Source: Colias croceus (taxonomy: Eukaryota; Arthropoda; Insecta; Lepidoptera; Pieridae). Taken from it: 64,000 bases of DNA. The stretch lies in the NCBI RefSeq assembly GCF_905220415.1, contig NC_059567.1:1798001-1862000 (forward strand), given 5' to 3'. The notes beneath the pieces were generated by a model. It had not been told where the DNA came from and did not search any database. It was given only the letters and a program-made list of their open reading frames with translations. Below are positions 30,981 through 41,667 of this stretch, in pieces; position 1 is the stretch's first letter; each line of letters begins with the position of its first letter. Position numbers and translations under genes: made by a program.

Positions 30981-31165
30981 GAGCATTTTAGGTACTAATG
31001 CTAAATACAGAAAGTAAGTGTCGTGGCATCCCGACCCTGATGCGTCATGTGTCGACGCATTCACCATAAATTAGAATAATATAAATTTTCACGCATTTCC
31101 CCATTTACTTTTATTTTGAGATGTTTACAAAAAATAGTTAATGATTAAGCGTGTGGGATACAAAT

Positions 31166-32171
31166 TTTTACCCGACTACGGCAAAGCAAAAGGAGGGTTA
31201 TGATTTTGACAGGCTATGTATGTATGTATGTATGTATGTATGTATGTATGTATGTATGTTCATCTGTTCCCTCGTAACGTCTAAACTACTTATCAGAATT
31301 TGACAAATGACATATCATTAGAAGCGTCTTAATTGTCCGCTGGTTATAGGCTATATGGGGTTTCACAAAATCTAATGTGGCGTCCTCTATCGGACAAAAC
31401 ATACAAAGTAAAAAAATAAAGTTAAGATAAATATCCCGTGTTTAGTATCATTTGAAAGCGCTTTCCTTGTACATTTTGAATATATATATATTACTAGCAT
31501 TTGCTCGTGACTTTACCTGTATTCATGGGCTGATTGCATATAATTCACATCTTTTCGTCCATAGCTTCTTTATTAGTTCATCAGTTTAACTTTTGTTAAT
31601 ATTATGCCCCCAAATACACTTTAACACCAAAATAGTACAAATAATATAAAGTGAAAAAACTAAAACCCAACTACGACAATAACCGGCGCTGAAAAAGTAT
31701 AAAACAAGATTTCAGAATACTGAACTGAACAAAGTTGCTAATGTAGTTTCAAGTAAAAGGACACAGTAGACTCTACCAAGATGCCTTCGTTGTAAATTGA
31801 CAATAATGTCATACAATACTATTCTGAAGTATGCAATATTCCACTATGTAAAGATAAATTTTCATGTTTGGAAAGGCGTAGTCACACGTTACATAATATA
31901 CCTATCTACCGTAGCTCTTCAACAACGTGTGACTACGCCTTTCCAAACATGAAAATTTATCTTTACATAGTGGAATATTGCATACTTCAGAATAGTATTG
32001 TATGACATTATTGTCAATTTACAACGAAGGCATCTTGGTAGAGTCTACTGTGTCCTTTTACTTGAAACTACATTAGCAACTTTGTTCAGTTCAGTATTCT
32101 GAAATCTTGTTTTATACTTTTTCAGCGCCGGTTATTGTCGTAGTTGGGTTTTAGTTTTTTCACTTTATATT
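31166..32171 (+). repeat. 1 kb hairpin repeat, copy 2
   Basis: Same element as 24764-25768, same orientation. The palindrome occupies 31643-32171. The loop is the reverse complement of the loop in copy 1, apart from one base. It interrupts DIRS-B between pol and the recombinase. Confidence 0.9.
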
Positions 32172-33221
32172 ATACCGTGGTGGCCTTCGCAGCCTCTCGT
32201 CAGAGAGTATCATCAAACATAATATACATATTTGAAAACAGATACGAATCTAACGCATTCTCATCCCAGTCACCTGTCGTGCCCACTGCACCCACATCTT
32301 ACGCTGGCTGCAGCGAGGCTCTCCGTGAAGCCTTCCTATGGAGAAACACCCCATCGGAAGCTATAGAACTAATGTTGGCATCGCTTTCCAGTAACACTAA
32401 GAAGCAATATAACGTAACATATAATTTATGGTGGCAGTTTTGTCTAAATTGGAATATCTCCAATTTTGAGAGTACAGTAGCGGCTGTCATATCATTTTTA
32501 ACAGAAGAGTTTAACAAACGGCCTTCGTATGGTACTTTGAACTCGCACGTCTGCCTATTTATAATATTAGGAAATAATATCGGGTCAGATGAATGCCTAA
32601 ATACTCTTGGGAATACTCTTGTGACCCTAAAATTAGTTTTGAACCATATCTCAAGCTGGTTTCCTTATAGAAACGTAAATTTGGAAGAATTGAATAAAAA
32701 ATTAGTAAGTAATTTTATTAGCGCTGTGTACAGCACAGCGCGTGCAGACGTTATCTCTTATAAATATTAATAATATTTATTTCTCAGACAGTGGAGCTAA
32801 AATTTTCATTACTTACCTCGTAAAAACTTCGGCTCCAGATAGAGATCAACCTCTTCTTATACTTCCATATTTCAAACAAAATATAAGTATTTGCCCACTA
32901 CTGTACTGTCTGATTACATCTAGGTATGTCACAAACATTTTAGGAAGGATGAGGAAAATAGGAGGAAAATAAATGAGGTTATTACTTACGTTAACAAAAC
33001 CGAATAAACCTGCCGCAACTCAAACAATCAGTCGTTGGATCAAAAACGTGTTATCGGAAAATGGTGTAATCATTTCAATATTTAGTTCACATAGCACAAG
33101 ACACGCTTCAACTTCTGCTGTTTGTGCTAGTGGTGTATATGCGTTGATAATAATATACGTTAAACTGCTGGTTGGACAAAACATTCCAAAACCCTTGCAA
33201 GGTTCTATAAACTTAATGTAA
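32172..33221 (+). pseudogene. DIRS-B tyrosine recombinase, decayed
   Basis: Core-binding domain at about 32380-32700 ('SSNTKKQYNVTYNLWWQFC'), then catalytic domain pieces; 'ISRWIKNVL' leads into 'SSHSTRHAST' (about 33090), the HxxR box of the family, and a degraded Tyr region at the end. Stops near 32768 and 32970 separate the pieces, and the first Arg region is damaged. Confidence 0.8.
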
Positions 33222-33365
33222 TTAATGCGAACGAATTTGCATAATCGATTTTACAGAAATAGTATTTAATTATATTTTTGTTAATTTATAAAACAAAATT
33301 AATAATATTTACGTTTTATTCTAAACTTGCACCCAAAATGGTTCTTACAAAACTTTTATCTCTTA

Positions 33366-33483
33366 ACATCTACATAGTAAATAATATCTGAAGAATGAAG
33401 CGATGAAATATAATATATGATCAAACGAACTTCAGAGTGAAGTTCGATCATTATTATATGAATCGCTTCATTCGAAGATATTA
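33366..33483 (+). repeat. DIRS-B internal complementary region
   Basis: First half is the inverse of the left end (from 'CTACATAGTAAATAATATC'); second half is the inverse of the right end ('GATCAAACGAACTTCAGAG' onward). It joins both termini in the expected circle order. 33222-33365 before it is AT-rich with no gene. Confidence 0.85.
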
Positions 33484-33536
33484 ACACCCACCACACCCTA
33501 ACCCAAAGTTTTGTAAGATAATAGGCTCTAAAAATA

Positions 33537-33726
33537 ATGAATATCGTACAAAGCAAGCAAATACTTGTCAGGTCGTAATACCCTCAATTAAAAAAAAAAT
33601 AAAATCTAAAGGCGTGCGTGGTTGCTAGCATTGAAAAAGGGGACTACATAGTAAATAATATCTTCGAATGAAGCGATTCATATAATAATGATCGAACTTC
33701 ACTCTGAAGTTCGTTTGATCATATAT
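33537..33726 (-). repeat. DIRS-B right inverted terminal repeat
   Basis: 33537-33665 pairs with the left repeat; the outer 60 bp (to 33726) are an extension absent from the left end but present in the internal complementary region. The extension itself contains a short palindrome around 'CTTCACTCTGAAG'. Confidence 0.85.
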
Positions 33727-35424
33727 AATAAAATATACAACTCAATGAATGAAATTTGCGAACAGTTTAATAATTTTTTTATTGACATCACAAATCAAAC
33801 GAAATTTAATTTTGATGTAAATGCCATAAAAAAGACTTTGACTACAGAAAGTTGCAATACTATTTTCTTAACACCTACAAACAGTATCGAAATTTGTAAA
33901 ATAATAAAATCACTTAATAACACTAATTCAGTAGGAACAGATGGAATAAGTACAAAAATATTAAAATCCTGCAGTAACCATATTTGCGAACCGTTGTCTT
34001 TTCTTGTAAATTTATCGATGGAACAGGGAACTTTTCCACACGCGCTAAAAACATCAGTGATAAAACCATTATTTAAAAAAGACGATCCAAAAGATATTAA
34101 AAATTACAGACCGATAGCGTTAATACCAGTGATATCTAAAATATTTGAAAAAGTAATCTTAGAAAGAATTAGAAATTATATTGATAGAAACAAGATCTTA
34201 TGTAAAGAACAGTTTGGATTTAGGAAAAATAGTTCCACTTCATTAGCATGCTTTGATATGGTGAAAGAAATAATTCAAGCCTTCATCGAAAAAAAACCCG
34301 TAAGCGCTATATTTTTAGATATGAGCAAGGCATTTGATTTTGTAGACCATGAATTACTCTTGCTTAAGTTAGATAAATATGGTATAAGAGGAATTGCCAA
34401 AGAATGGATTGCTAGTTATTTAAAGGATAGAGATCAGTATGTGGAAGTACAACAAATAGTAAATCAATCAAGAAACGTATAAAGATCAGTAAAAAAAACT
34501 AATAGATCAGGTGTACCACAAGGAAGTGTGCTCGGCCCGTTTTTATTTCTCTTGTATATTAATGACCTACCGAAATCAGTGAAACACAAATCAGTTTTAT
34601 TCGCAGACGACACTACCCTAATTGTTAAATGTACTGAAAAGGAAACGTACGAGAGAGATATAAATGAAGCAGTTAAAAATATTGTAAAATGGTTAGAAGA
34701 CAACAATCTTAAAATTAACTTATTAAAAACAAAAATAATTCAATTTTATACTAAGAATTGCTCCAAAATAAACCTAAATATAAAGTGTGATAACCAAGTA
34801 ATAGAACAAGTAGATCATCATAAATTCTTGGGTGTTTTGTTGGATGAAGGTCTAAAATGGAACAAACACATTGATTACGTTTGTGACAGAATTAATCGTT
34901 TCGTTTACGTATTACGGCGTCTAAGAGATACTGTTTCTATGAATGCAGCAATAAATGCTTATCATGCCTACGTTTCCTCTGTACTTTCATATGGAATCAT
35001 TCTTTGGGGACAATCTTGTGATGTGCGGAAGGTATTTGTCTCACAAAAAAAATGTATCAGAGCTCTGTGCGGTTTGAACCAAAGATACAGTTGTAGACCT
35101 CTGTTTAGTAAATTACGGATCCTTACTTTAACTTGCATGTACATAAGAGAAGTATGTTTATTTGTAAAATATCACCCGGAATACTTTAAGAAGAAAGGAG
35201 AAGTAAATTCGCATATGTTGACAAGATACCAAAACAAATTACATTTCCCAACGTGTAGAATCAACAAAGCTAAAAACAGTGTAACATTTATGGCTATTAA
35301 AATATATAATAAAATACCGGACAATTTCAAGGAACTACCAGTAAATCTTTTCAAAAATAAACTGACGAACTGGTTAATGGTAAAACAATTTTATGACATT
35401 GAAGAATTTATGACTTTGAAGTAG
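33727..35424 (+). pseudogene. LINE-C ORF2, reverse transcriptase
   Basis: Continues ORF2 after DIRS-B in one frame with a single stop at 34480-34482. Motifs: 'YRPIALIPVIS', 'QFGFRKNSST', 'LDMSKAFDFVDH', 'GVPQGSVLGP' and FADD near 34600. The C-terminal domain ends at 35424, followed by about 250 bp of 3' UTR and the hexameric tail. Apart from the stop it looks complete. Confidence 0.9.
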
Positions 35425-35683
35425 TGTAAACTGAATTGTGTGTGATAAGTGAAGTGTGTAGTGATATAATCGTGTAAATCGTAGTGCGTTCGCGTAATTG
35501 TGAAAATTGAATTGTGTGTACATTTAAATAATTAAACTAATCAACTTTCTTTTTTAATATTTGCACACCCAATAAATGGGTAGAATGTATTAGCCACATA
35601 ATATTGTAATGAAAACATCTATAATTTGTAACTACATTCTTGCAAATAAATATAATTTGAATTTGAATTTGAATTTGAACTGC

Positions 35684-37090
35684 CTGGAATGTGGTGAGGA
35701 ATCAAATGTATGTCGAAAATGTCTAACAGATGGTAAACTTCGTAAGTTAGTTTCATCAGTTCCGCCGACCGACAACCCCCTTCGTTTTTCAAGTAGGCTA
35801 CAACGGCTTTGTTGTCGCACTGTAGAAGAACTGACGAATGAATCAGAGAGGGACCCACTTCCCTTAAACATTTGACAACAGTGAGCATTTCCTTTTGGTT
35901 CGAATGAAGTAAGCTTTCTGCGCCCACCCATTCTCCCTTCATATGAATACCATTTAGCTCGGCCCCCCAACCCGAATCCGCCGCGTCCGTTGTTAAGAAA
36001 TGTGTGGTTGAGGGAGGATGAATTCGAGAGAACTTCTCGCAATTTACTAACCACCACTTGAGCTCCTTGACTACCTGTTGCGGCAGATGAAACGACGTTC
36101 GGTCTTGGTGTTTCAGCAGTCTGTTTGAAAGTGTTAAAAGACAACGGAAATTGAGCCGGCCCTGGGGTATTACGAGACGGACAAAGTTTAGAAAGCCTGC
36201 AGTACTCTGAGCCTCTTTCAAAGTTATGACCTGACTCTTCAATAGATGTGAAATATTTACCTTTATTTTCCGGATTTTGTTTTGTGGTAAACTCTTCATG
36301 TTCTGCCACGTGTCCCATACTATACCCAGGTATTCTAAAGAGGTCTGAGGTGAGAGTATAGATTTGTTGGTGTTTACCTTCCAGCCCAGCTCCTGTAGAC
36401 TTTTTAGCACGAACTCCACTTGGTTGACGAGCTTGGCTCTGTCCTGGCACACAATTAAAAAATCGTCGAGGAAAACAATGATTCGAATACCTTTTTCGCG
36501 CAGAAATTCCGCTGTCCAGTTCGTCAGGGACGCAAAAACCTTGGGTGCTGTTGCGAGCCCAAATGGTAAACAGGTCATCTGTAACATCTGGCCCTTGTAC
36601 ATCAACCTCAGAAAGCAGCGATGACTCACGGCCACGGGCACGTGACAGTACGCTTGGGTGAGATTGATTTTTACCATGAAATCGTGCGGCTGTAGAAAAT
36701 CTGGAACTCGATGTACCGAAATTAGTCGGAATTTCGTTATTTTGAGATACTGATTCAGTCTTTTTAAATTGAAAATTGGACGCATTGAACCGTCGCTTTT
36801 TGGTGTTAGAAAGAGGGTAGATAAAAAACTGGGCGTTTCGGGGGCATGCTGTTAAATATTTTCGGTTAGCATATTGTTTATTGCCAAATCCATCTCGACA
36901 GATGGAACAGTTTGATAGTGGACCTTGGTATGGCGCGGCATGACCAAGGGCGGTTTCGCTTGAAAAGGAATTTTGTAACCTGTTATTATTTTTAGCAGTG
37001 CTTCTGGAGCACCCCTCTCTTTCCAAATACTCACAAACTCCGTTAACCTGCCCCCCCGAAACGTCTGTAAATAGTCAAAATCTTTTATCA
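35684..37090 (-). pseudogene. DIRS-A pol: reverse transcriptase and RNase H
   Basis: Minus strand. Begins in a frame overlapping the gag end ('RGGRLTEFVSIW'), has one TAA at 36852-36854, then 'SMRPIFNLKRLN', 'VKINLTQAYCHVPV', 'CLPFGLATAPKVF' and the catalytic FLDDFLIV. RNase H follows with 'TTDAADSGWGAE', 'LQCDNKAVVAYL' and 'IPHHIPGS', where LINE-C interrupts. The protein continues at 23343. Confidence 0.88.
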
Positions 37091-38310
37091 CCTTTGCCTC
37101 TTGGACGCGAGGCACTAGTACTGTTAGATTGCGGTCGGTTAAAACGCATTTGCTTAGATTGTGATCTAAATTGAGGTCGAAATAAACGCTCATTAAAGTC
37201 ATAATTAGGACACACTCCTTTGGGAGGTGCATAATGTCTAAAACTATTATTATAATTGAACGCAAACGGTGCAAAGGGGCGACCGGTTTGGTTCTGAATA
37301 AACGTACTAGGTCCAGGTTGCGCAGCCTGGGACCCGGAAATAGCTCGCTTTTCTTGCGCAGAAAAGGAGGATTTATTTTGCGAAAAAATTTTATTTATAC
37401 CGCCATTTATTTTTAAAAATTCAGAAAATGCTTCCTTTTCAAAAATATATTCACAAGAAGCCGGAATCTTTTTTAAACTAACCCTTAAAAACTTATCTTT
37501 TACCAAATTTAAGAAAAAATCCCTTCTTTGTTCAACAATATCCGCTCGCCGACCGCATACTAATTGTTAGCAATCAAGAGAAATTTTTTGAAAACTGCCC
37601 GAAAATGTCTCTTTAATTTTAGAAAGCAAAGAATCTTTATTTATTTCCTCACTGTCATTAGTCCATTGTAATAATTCCGATACGCCCTTTTTTAACGCAT
37701 CGCTTTGCATAATTAACGCATGAGTAATAGCACTTAACGACTTTTCAGTTGCAATTAAATTATTACATTTTTCGAATTGTTTAATTTCATCGTTTACTTC
37801 AAGATCAACAAATCCCGGACGAGCGTTATACAATTTTTGAATATCGGCATAACGTACGTTTGTCCAATTCTCCGAATTAAAATGTTGAAGAGAATTTAAT
37901 AATTGCAAATGTTCAGTTGAAGTATTTGCTACGGTTGGCTCTTTTAAATTTGTGGTCAAATCGAAGTTAAAAGAAACGCTCGGCTCGACAGCCGGTTCGC
38001 TTACATGATCACAATTATCTAGATTAATTCCATCAGAACAATAACTATACCCCGGCGGGTAGTAGCCAAAACAAGAGGAGAAATTCGCAAGAAAATGCTG
38101 TATTTCACTGACCTGATTTGAAAGTAATGACAAACTTTCATTTTCCTTACGTGCTTTCTTGTTCTTACTAGGTTTGCTGCTTTTTCGTTTTCTTTTAACC
38201 GTCTTTTTAGGTGAACGTACGACCTCCTCTTCATCCGACGATAACGACGACGAAGAATCGCTGGATACCAAATTATCATTTGGCATCTTCTTACTACTTC
38301 CGTCACTCAT
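37075..38310 (-). pseudogene. DIRS-A gag-like ORF with one stop
   Basis: Starts at the ATG at 38310. The acidic Ser-rich N-terminus leads to a Lys/Arg-rich stretch ('KKTVKRKRKSSKPSKNKK'), then a helical middle. One in-frame TAA at 37567-37569; the frame continues through 'CGRRADIVEQRRDFFLN' to a Gln/Arg/Pro-rich C-terminus ending 'RGKGDKRF'. The layout is that of DIRS gag. The same stop is present in the right-arm copy, so it preceded the duplication. Confidence 0.8.
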
Positions 38311-38513
38311 TTTAAATACACTTTACACGACAACTTCTATTTAAATTTTAAACTGTTACTAATTTTAGTATTTAAAATTTTTATTTGAAAAACGTTATTT
38401 TTTCAAAACGTAATATAATATACTAGCAAACTACAACTTTTATTCCAAAGGATAATAAACGAACGCTAACAGCGTTATCCCAAGATATACTGTCGGTACG
38501 AAAATTAAGACGC

Positions 38514-38708
38514 CAATGAGCTGATTACTGCGAGAACCATTATTTAAAAGCTTAGCTGTACAAACGTCACTCTGGTAAACACGGAAGCGCGACAACGAGG
38601 CCCTCTGTGGAGATAATTGGAACTACAACTACGTAATGTCGGCCGGAAATCAAAGATGTCTCTCTCATTATTGTTTAAAGGCCTCGAATAACGGCGTAAG
38701 GACATAAT
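38514..38708 (-). repeat. DIRS-A 5' inverted terminal repeat
   Basis: 195 bp matching 18861-19053 in inverse orientation. The tip reads GGACATAAT on the plus strand and abuts the microsporidian-type frame at 38709. Confidence 0.85.
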
Positions 38709-38922
38709 CTTAAGTTTGGTTCCCCGTAAAATAATATTTTTTGAAGACGATCTTCCTGATTATTTTAAACACACGGATCTTAGAAAAGATTCAAATAAAT
38801 GTAAAATCTGTAAAATGAATGAATATAAATTTATAATAGAAGATAATCCGGTAATGCCCGAAAATTATAGAAAAGTTTGTGAAGATTGTTTAAAAATTAT
38901 AGAAAAGAATGGAACACACTAA
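38709..38922 (+). pseudogene. 3' part of the microsporidian-type gene split by DIRS-A
   Basis: Open frame without its own ATG, ending at 38922. It encodes a hydrophobic strand, an acidic segment and a C-terminal putative zinc site with two CxxC pairs ('CKICK' and 'CEDC') about 25 residues apart. Frame and length are compatible with 18354-18829. A mirrored copy exists at 43022-43235. Family not recognised. Confidence 0.7.
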
Positions 38923-38931
38923 AAATTATTG

Positions 38932-39020
38932 GAAAGGGAGAGAAAGGCAGTGAAAATTATTAGAAGAGAGAGAATGGCAGTGAAAAATAGTGGAAGAGAG
39001 AGAATGGCAGTGTCCTTAAT
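38932..39020 (+). repeat. 30-bp tandem repeat, three copies
   Basis: Three units of about 30 bp built from GTGAAAATTATTAGAAGAGAG-type sequence and ending GGCA, in the intergenic space between two convergent microsporidian-type genes. Mirrored at 42924-43012. Confidence 0.8.
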
Positions 39021-39082
39021 AAGGGATTACATATAAAATTATAGATCAATCAAAAGTAATTAAATAAAGTTTTAAATCTAAT

Positions 39083-39583
39083 TTACATTTCAACTTCTTT
39101 AATTTCTTTTAAATTCTTTAAATACTCCTCTAAAATTTCACAATCTTCATTTTCAGATATCTCAAGTAAATTATACAAAATTTCATAATCTGCCCCTTTT
39201 ACACGAACTAACTCATAAATCATCCTTAACAAAATTGTACATCTCTTATTCATTTTATTAAATTCCTCCTTAATTTCTTTAAGTTGCTCATTCTTTTTAC
39301 ATCCTAAAACTTTATTTCTAAATAAATTTTTTCTGTTTATTTCATTACTTAAAATCTTCTCTCTATCATTTGCGGTTTTATCTTTAAGAGCCATTTCTTT
39401 CTTTAAAGTGTTAATTTCTCTTTTGTGTTGGCTTATTTTATCATTTAAAACTGTTTCATTTTTCTCTAGTTCGTTATTTTTATTTTTTAATTTTAAGATT
39501 GTTGAATTGGAAGAGGCGAGTTCTTCGTATAATTTTTTATTTTCTATCATGAGTTCTTCTAATTTAAAAGAAAGGTCACGCAT
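39083..39583 (-). CDS. 166-residue coiled-coil protein, microsporidian type
   Basis: Complete intronless frame. Residues 1-75 form a heptad-rich coiled coil (Glu/Lys/Leu/Asn), followed by a second helical region and an acidic C-terminus. CCCC lies six bases upstream of the ATG (39590-39593 on this strand), like the other genes of the block. No enzyme motif. Coiled-coil proteins of this size are too generic for a functional call. Confidence 0.6.
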   Translation of the reverse strand: MRDLSFKLEELMIENKKLYEELASSNSTILKLKNKNNELEKNETVLNDKISQHKREINTLKKEMALKDKTANDREKILSNEINRKNLFRNKVLGCKKNEQLKEIKEEFNKMNKRCTILLRMIYELVRVKGADYEILYNLLEISENEDCEILEEYLKNLKEIKEVEM

Positions 39584-40849
39584 TTTTGAGGGGAAAAAGG
39601 AATTTAATTGTATGCGGGTTGATTATAAAACTTAATGATTTTATTAACAAAAAATTATTTTAAAAAAGCATAGGCTTAAGAAAGATTTGCTTAAAGCAGC
39701 TTAAACCACAAAAGATCTAAGACTTAATTTTGTTTTGTTCTTGGTCTTATCTAGCATTTGCTCTACCTCCGTTGTACATCATCGATAGAAGACCACCTGC
39801 GCAGAACACCCCTCTTTCAAAATAAAAAATTTAAACAAAAAAATGTTATGAAACAAATTGGAAATGAAGTTGTAAGAAATATAAAATTGTATTGTAAGAG
39901 CAGTACTTTGGGCTTAAGTTTGCAATCACAATAATTTAATGTGTACAACGGATAAATCGGGGACAGTCCTCAATATTTTTTGTGAAAAGAATGAAATTAA
40001 AAATACAAAAACTATGGCGAGCGCATTGTCCTCTAAATCAGGGGGAGCAACCTTTTTGATTGGAGGGCTAATTTTCGAAACAATTTGTAAAGAATATTAG
40101 GTTTCCAATTTTTCGTAAATGCTTTTTTAAAAAGAATAAAGTTAATGTTTTTAAATCAACTTAACATAATATTAAAATCTCTCTACGCTTTTATTTTCTC
40201 TCATTTTAAAAATTAAGTTTAAAAAACACTCGGCGGGCCACTCGTGGAACTCGGGACCTGTGTTGCACACCTCCTGTTCCAAATAAAAAAATTGCAGAAT
40301 TGTCATTACTTTGTGTGAATTTTCTATATGATATTATCAAGTTGTTTGTGCATGTAAGCTAAGTTAACTTTTTTAAACGGAAATTTAAAGCTTAACTTGC
40401 TCTTATTCTTATTGATTATTTAAATTATTAGGTTTTTGTACTTAGCTAAATCATATAAACCTAAACTAGTTTATCCTATAAGGCTACTTTTATGATCTAT
40501 AATTGCGTTTAATTTAATAATAAATTAAAAATGTATCTTAAATCAAGTTTATAAATTCTTATTAAACGAATGCACGGAAATCAAGAAAGCGCATATCAGG
40601 GCACACATTTTCTGAATCCTCATCTCGAAAACTTAAAGTATTTATTATAATCACTCACTCAATTGCTCTATTTATGATTTTCTTTCTTCATAACAGGAAA
40701 ACCCTTTTCCAAACTCTCTTACAAAATTATTAGATGTTTATTCTTTACTGTTTTATTGTTCGTCAGTTCCTGTATAAGTGCACAATTCAATTTCAAATTA
40801 AAAAATTAGAGGCCATGCATCTTTTGTTCACCTCATACAATAAAAAATT
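39584..40849. other. intergenic stretch of the microsporidian-type block
   Basis: No convincing gene in about 1.27 kb. It contains a hAT-like MITE (40039-40276) and AT-rich DNA with many short stops. The same holds for the mirrored 41095-42360. Confidence 0.5.
40039..40276 (+). mobile_element. hAT-like MITE
   Basis: 238 bp, ends CAGGGGGAGCAAC and (inverted) CAGGAGGTGTGCAAC, an imperfect terminal inverted repeat of hAT style. Flanks CTCTAAAT and TTCCAAAT agree at 6 of 8 positions, compatible with an old 8-bp target duplication. No coding capacity. Mirrored at 41668-41905. Confidence 0.5.
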
Positions 40850-41094
40850 ATCTATATTTTAGTTTTTAAAAAAGAAAAAATTTTGCTTTTTGAATTAGTT
40901 TTTAGAAGTCTGTCGGAATGTTGCGTTGGAACAAATTTAACTGTATATTAACGATCTAACATTTCTGACATGCTAGATAATTTCTCTACTGTTAACCGAT
41001 GTCTAATGAGAGACAATAAAGTCATTAGAAGTCAAAAAAAAGTTTAAAAACTAGTATTCATTTATACCCACTCGTATTAAAAAATATTTCTGTG
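40850..41094. other. 245-bp spacer at the centre of the inverted duplication
   Basis: Unique AT-rich sequence between the two arms. No gene and no further symmetry. It probably continues the original sequence beyond the left arm, before the fold-back. Confidence 0.8.
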
Positions 41095-41667
41095 AATTTT
41101 TTATTGTATGAGGTGAACAAAAGATGCATGGCCTCTAATTTTTTAATTTGAAATTGAATTGTGCACTTATACAGGAACTGACGAACAATAAAACAGTAAA
41201 GAATAAACATCTAATAATTTTGTAAGAGAGTTTGGAAAAGGGTTTTCCTGTTATGAAGAAAGAAAATCATAAATAGAGCAATTGAGTGAGTGATTATAAT
41301 AAATACTTTAAGTTTTCGAGATGAGGATTCAGAAAATGTGTGCCCTGATATGCGCTTTCTTGATTTCCGTGCATTCGTTTAATAAGAATTTATAAACTTG
41401 ATTTAAGATACATTTTTAATTTATTATTAAATTAAACGCAATTATAGATCATAAAAGTAGCCTTATAGGATAAACTAGTTTAGGTTTATATGATTTAGCT
41501 AAGTACAAAAACCTAATAATTTAAATAATCAATAAGAATAAGAGCAAGTTAAGCTTTAAATTTCCGTTTAAAAAAGTTAACTTAGCTTACATGCACAAAC
41601 AACTTGATAATATCATATAGAAAATTCACACAAAGTAATGACAATTCTGCAATTTTTTTATTTGGAA

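Larger units (their letters stand above)
27366..33726 (+). mobile_element. DIRS-B: second DIRS-type element, decayed, nested in LINE-C
   Basis: Plus strand. Left terminal repeat 27366-27515, gag start 27572, a repeat-rich zone, decayed gag, pol and recombinase, internal complementary region 33366-33483 and right terminal repeat 33537-33726. The shared core at both ends is AT (27366-27367 and 33725-33726), with no target duplication. Stops and frameshifts are frequent in the genes, so it is much older or more damaged than DIRS-A. It contains copy 2 of the 1 kb hairpin repeat. Confidence 0.85.
23344..35683 (+). mobile_element. LINE-C: near full-length CR1-type LINE, hosting DIRS-B and a hairpin repeat
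   Basis: Plus strand, opposite to DIRS-A. 5' UTR 23344-23824, ORF1 23825-26212 (split by a 1 kb hairpin repeat), ORF2 26223-35424 (split by DIRS-B at 27366-33726), 3' UTR, and an (AATTTG)n-type tail ending at 35683. The target is the RNase H region of DIRS-A. No clear target duplication is visible. ORF2 carries a frameshift and a stop, so the copy is inactive. Confidence 0.88.
18830..38708 (-). mobile_element. DIRS-A: DIRS-type tyrosine-recombinase retrotransposon carrying nested LINEs
   Basis: Minus-strand element with, in its own 5'-3' order: 5' inverted terminal repeat (38708-38514), gag (38310-37075), pol with reverse transcriptase and RNase H (to 35684, continuing at 23343-22857), tyrosine recombinase in an overlapping frame (23292-22546, continuing at 19996-19312), internal complementary region (19231-19136) and 3' inverted terminal repeat (19053-18830). 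It has no LTRs, integrase or target duplication, as expected for DIRS elements. Two LINEs interrupt it (19997-22545 and 23344-35683). Removing LINE-C gives continuous pol sequence, with RNase H 'HHIPGS' followed directly by 'NMEADRLSR'. Without insertions it would be about 5 kb. Confidence 0.9.
36072..40849 (+). repeat. left arm of 9.8 kb inverted duplication
   Basis: Every base compared is mirrored in 41095-45872 (the two positions sum to 81,944). It contains the 5' part of DIRS-A and the microsporidian-type genes. No difference between the arms was found where I compared them, and all reading frames are identical. Confidence 0.93.
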
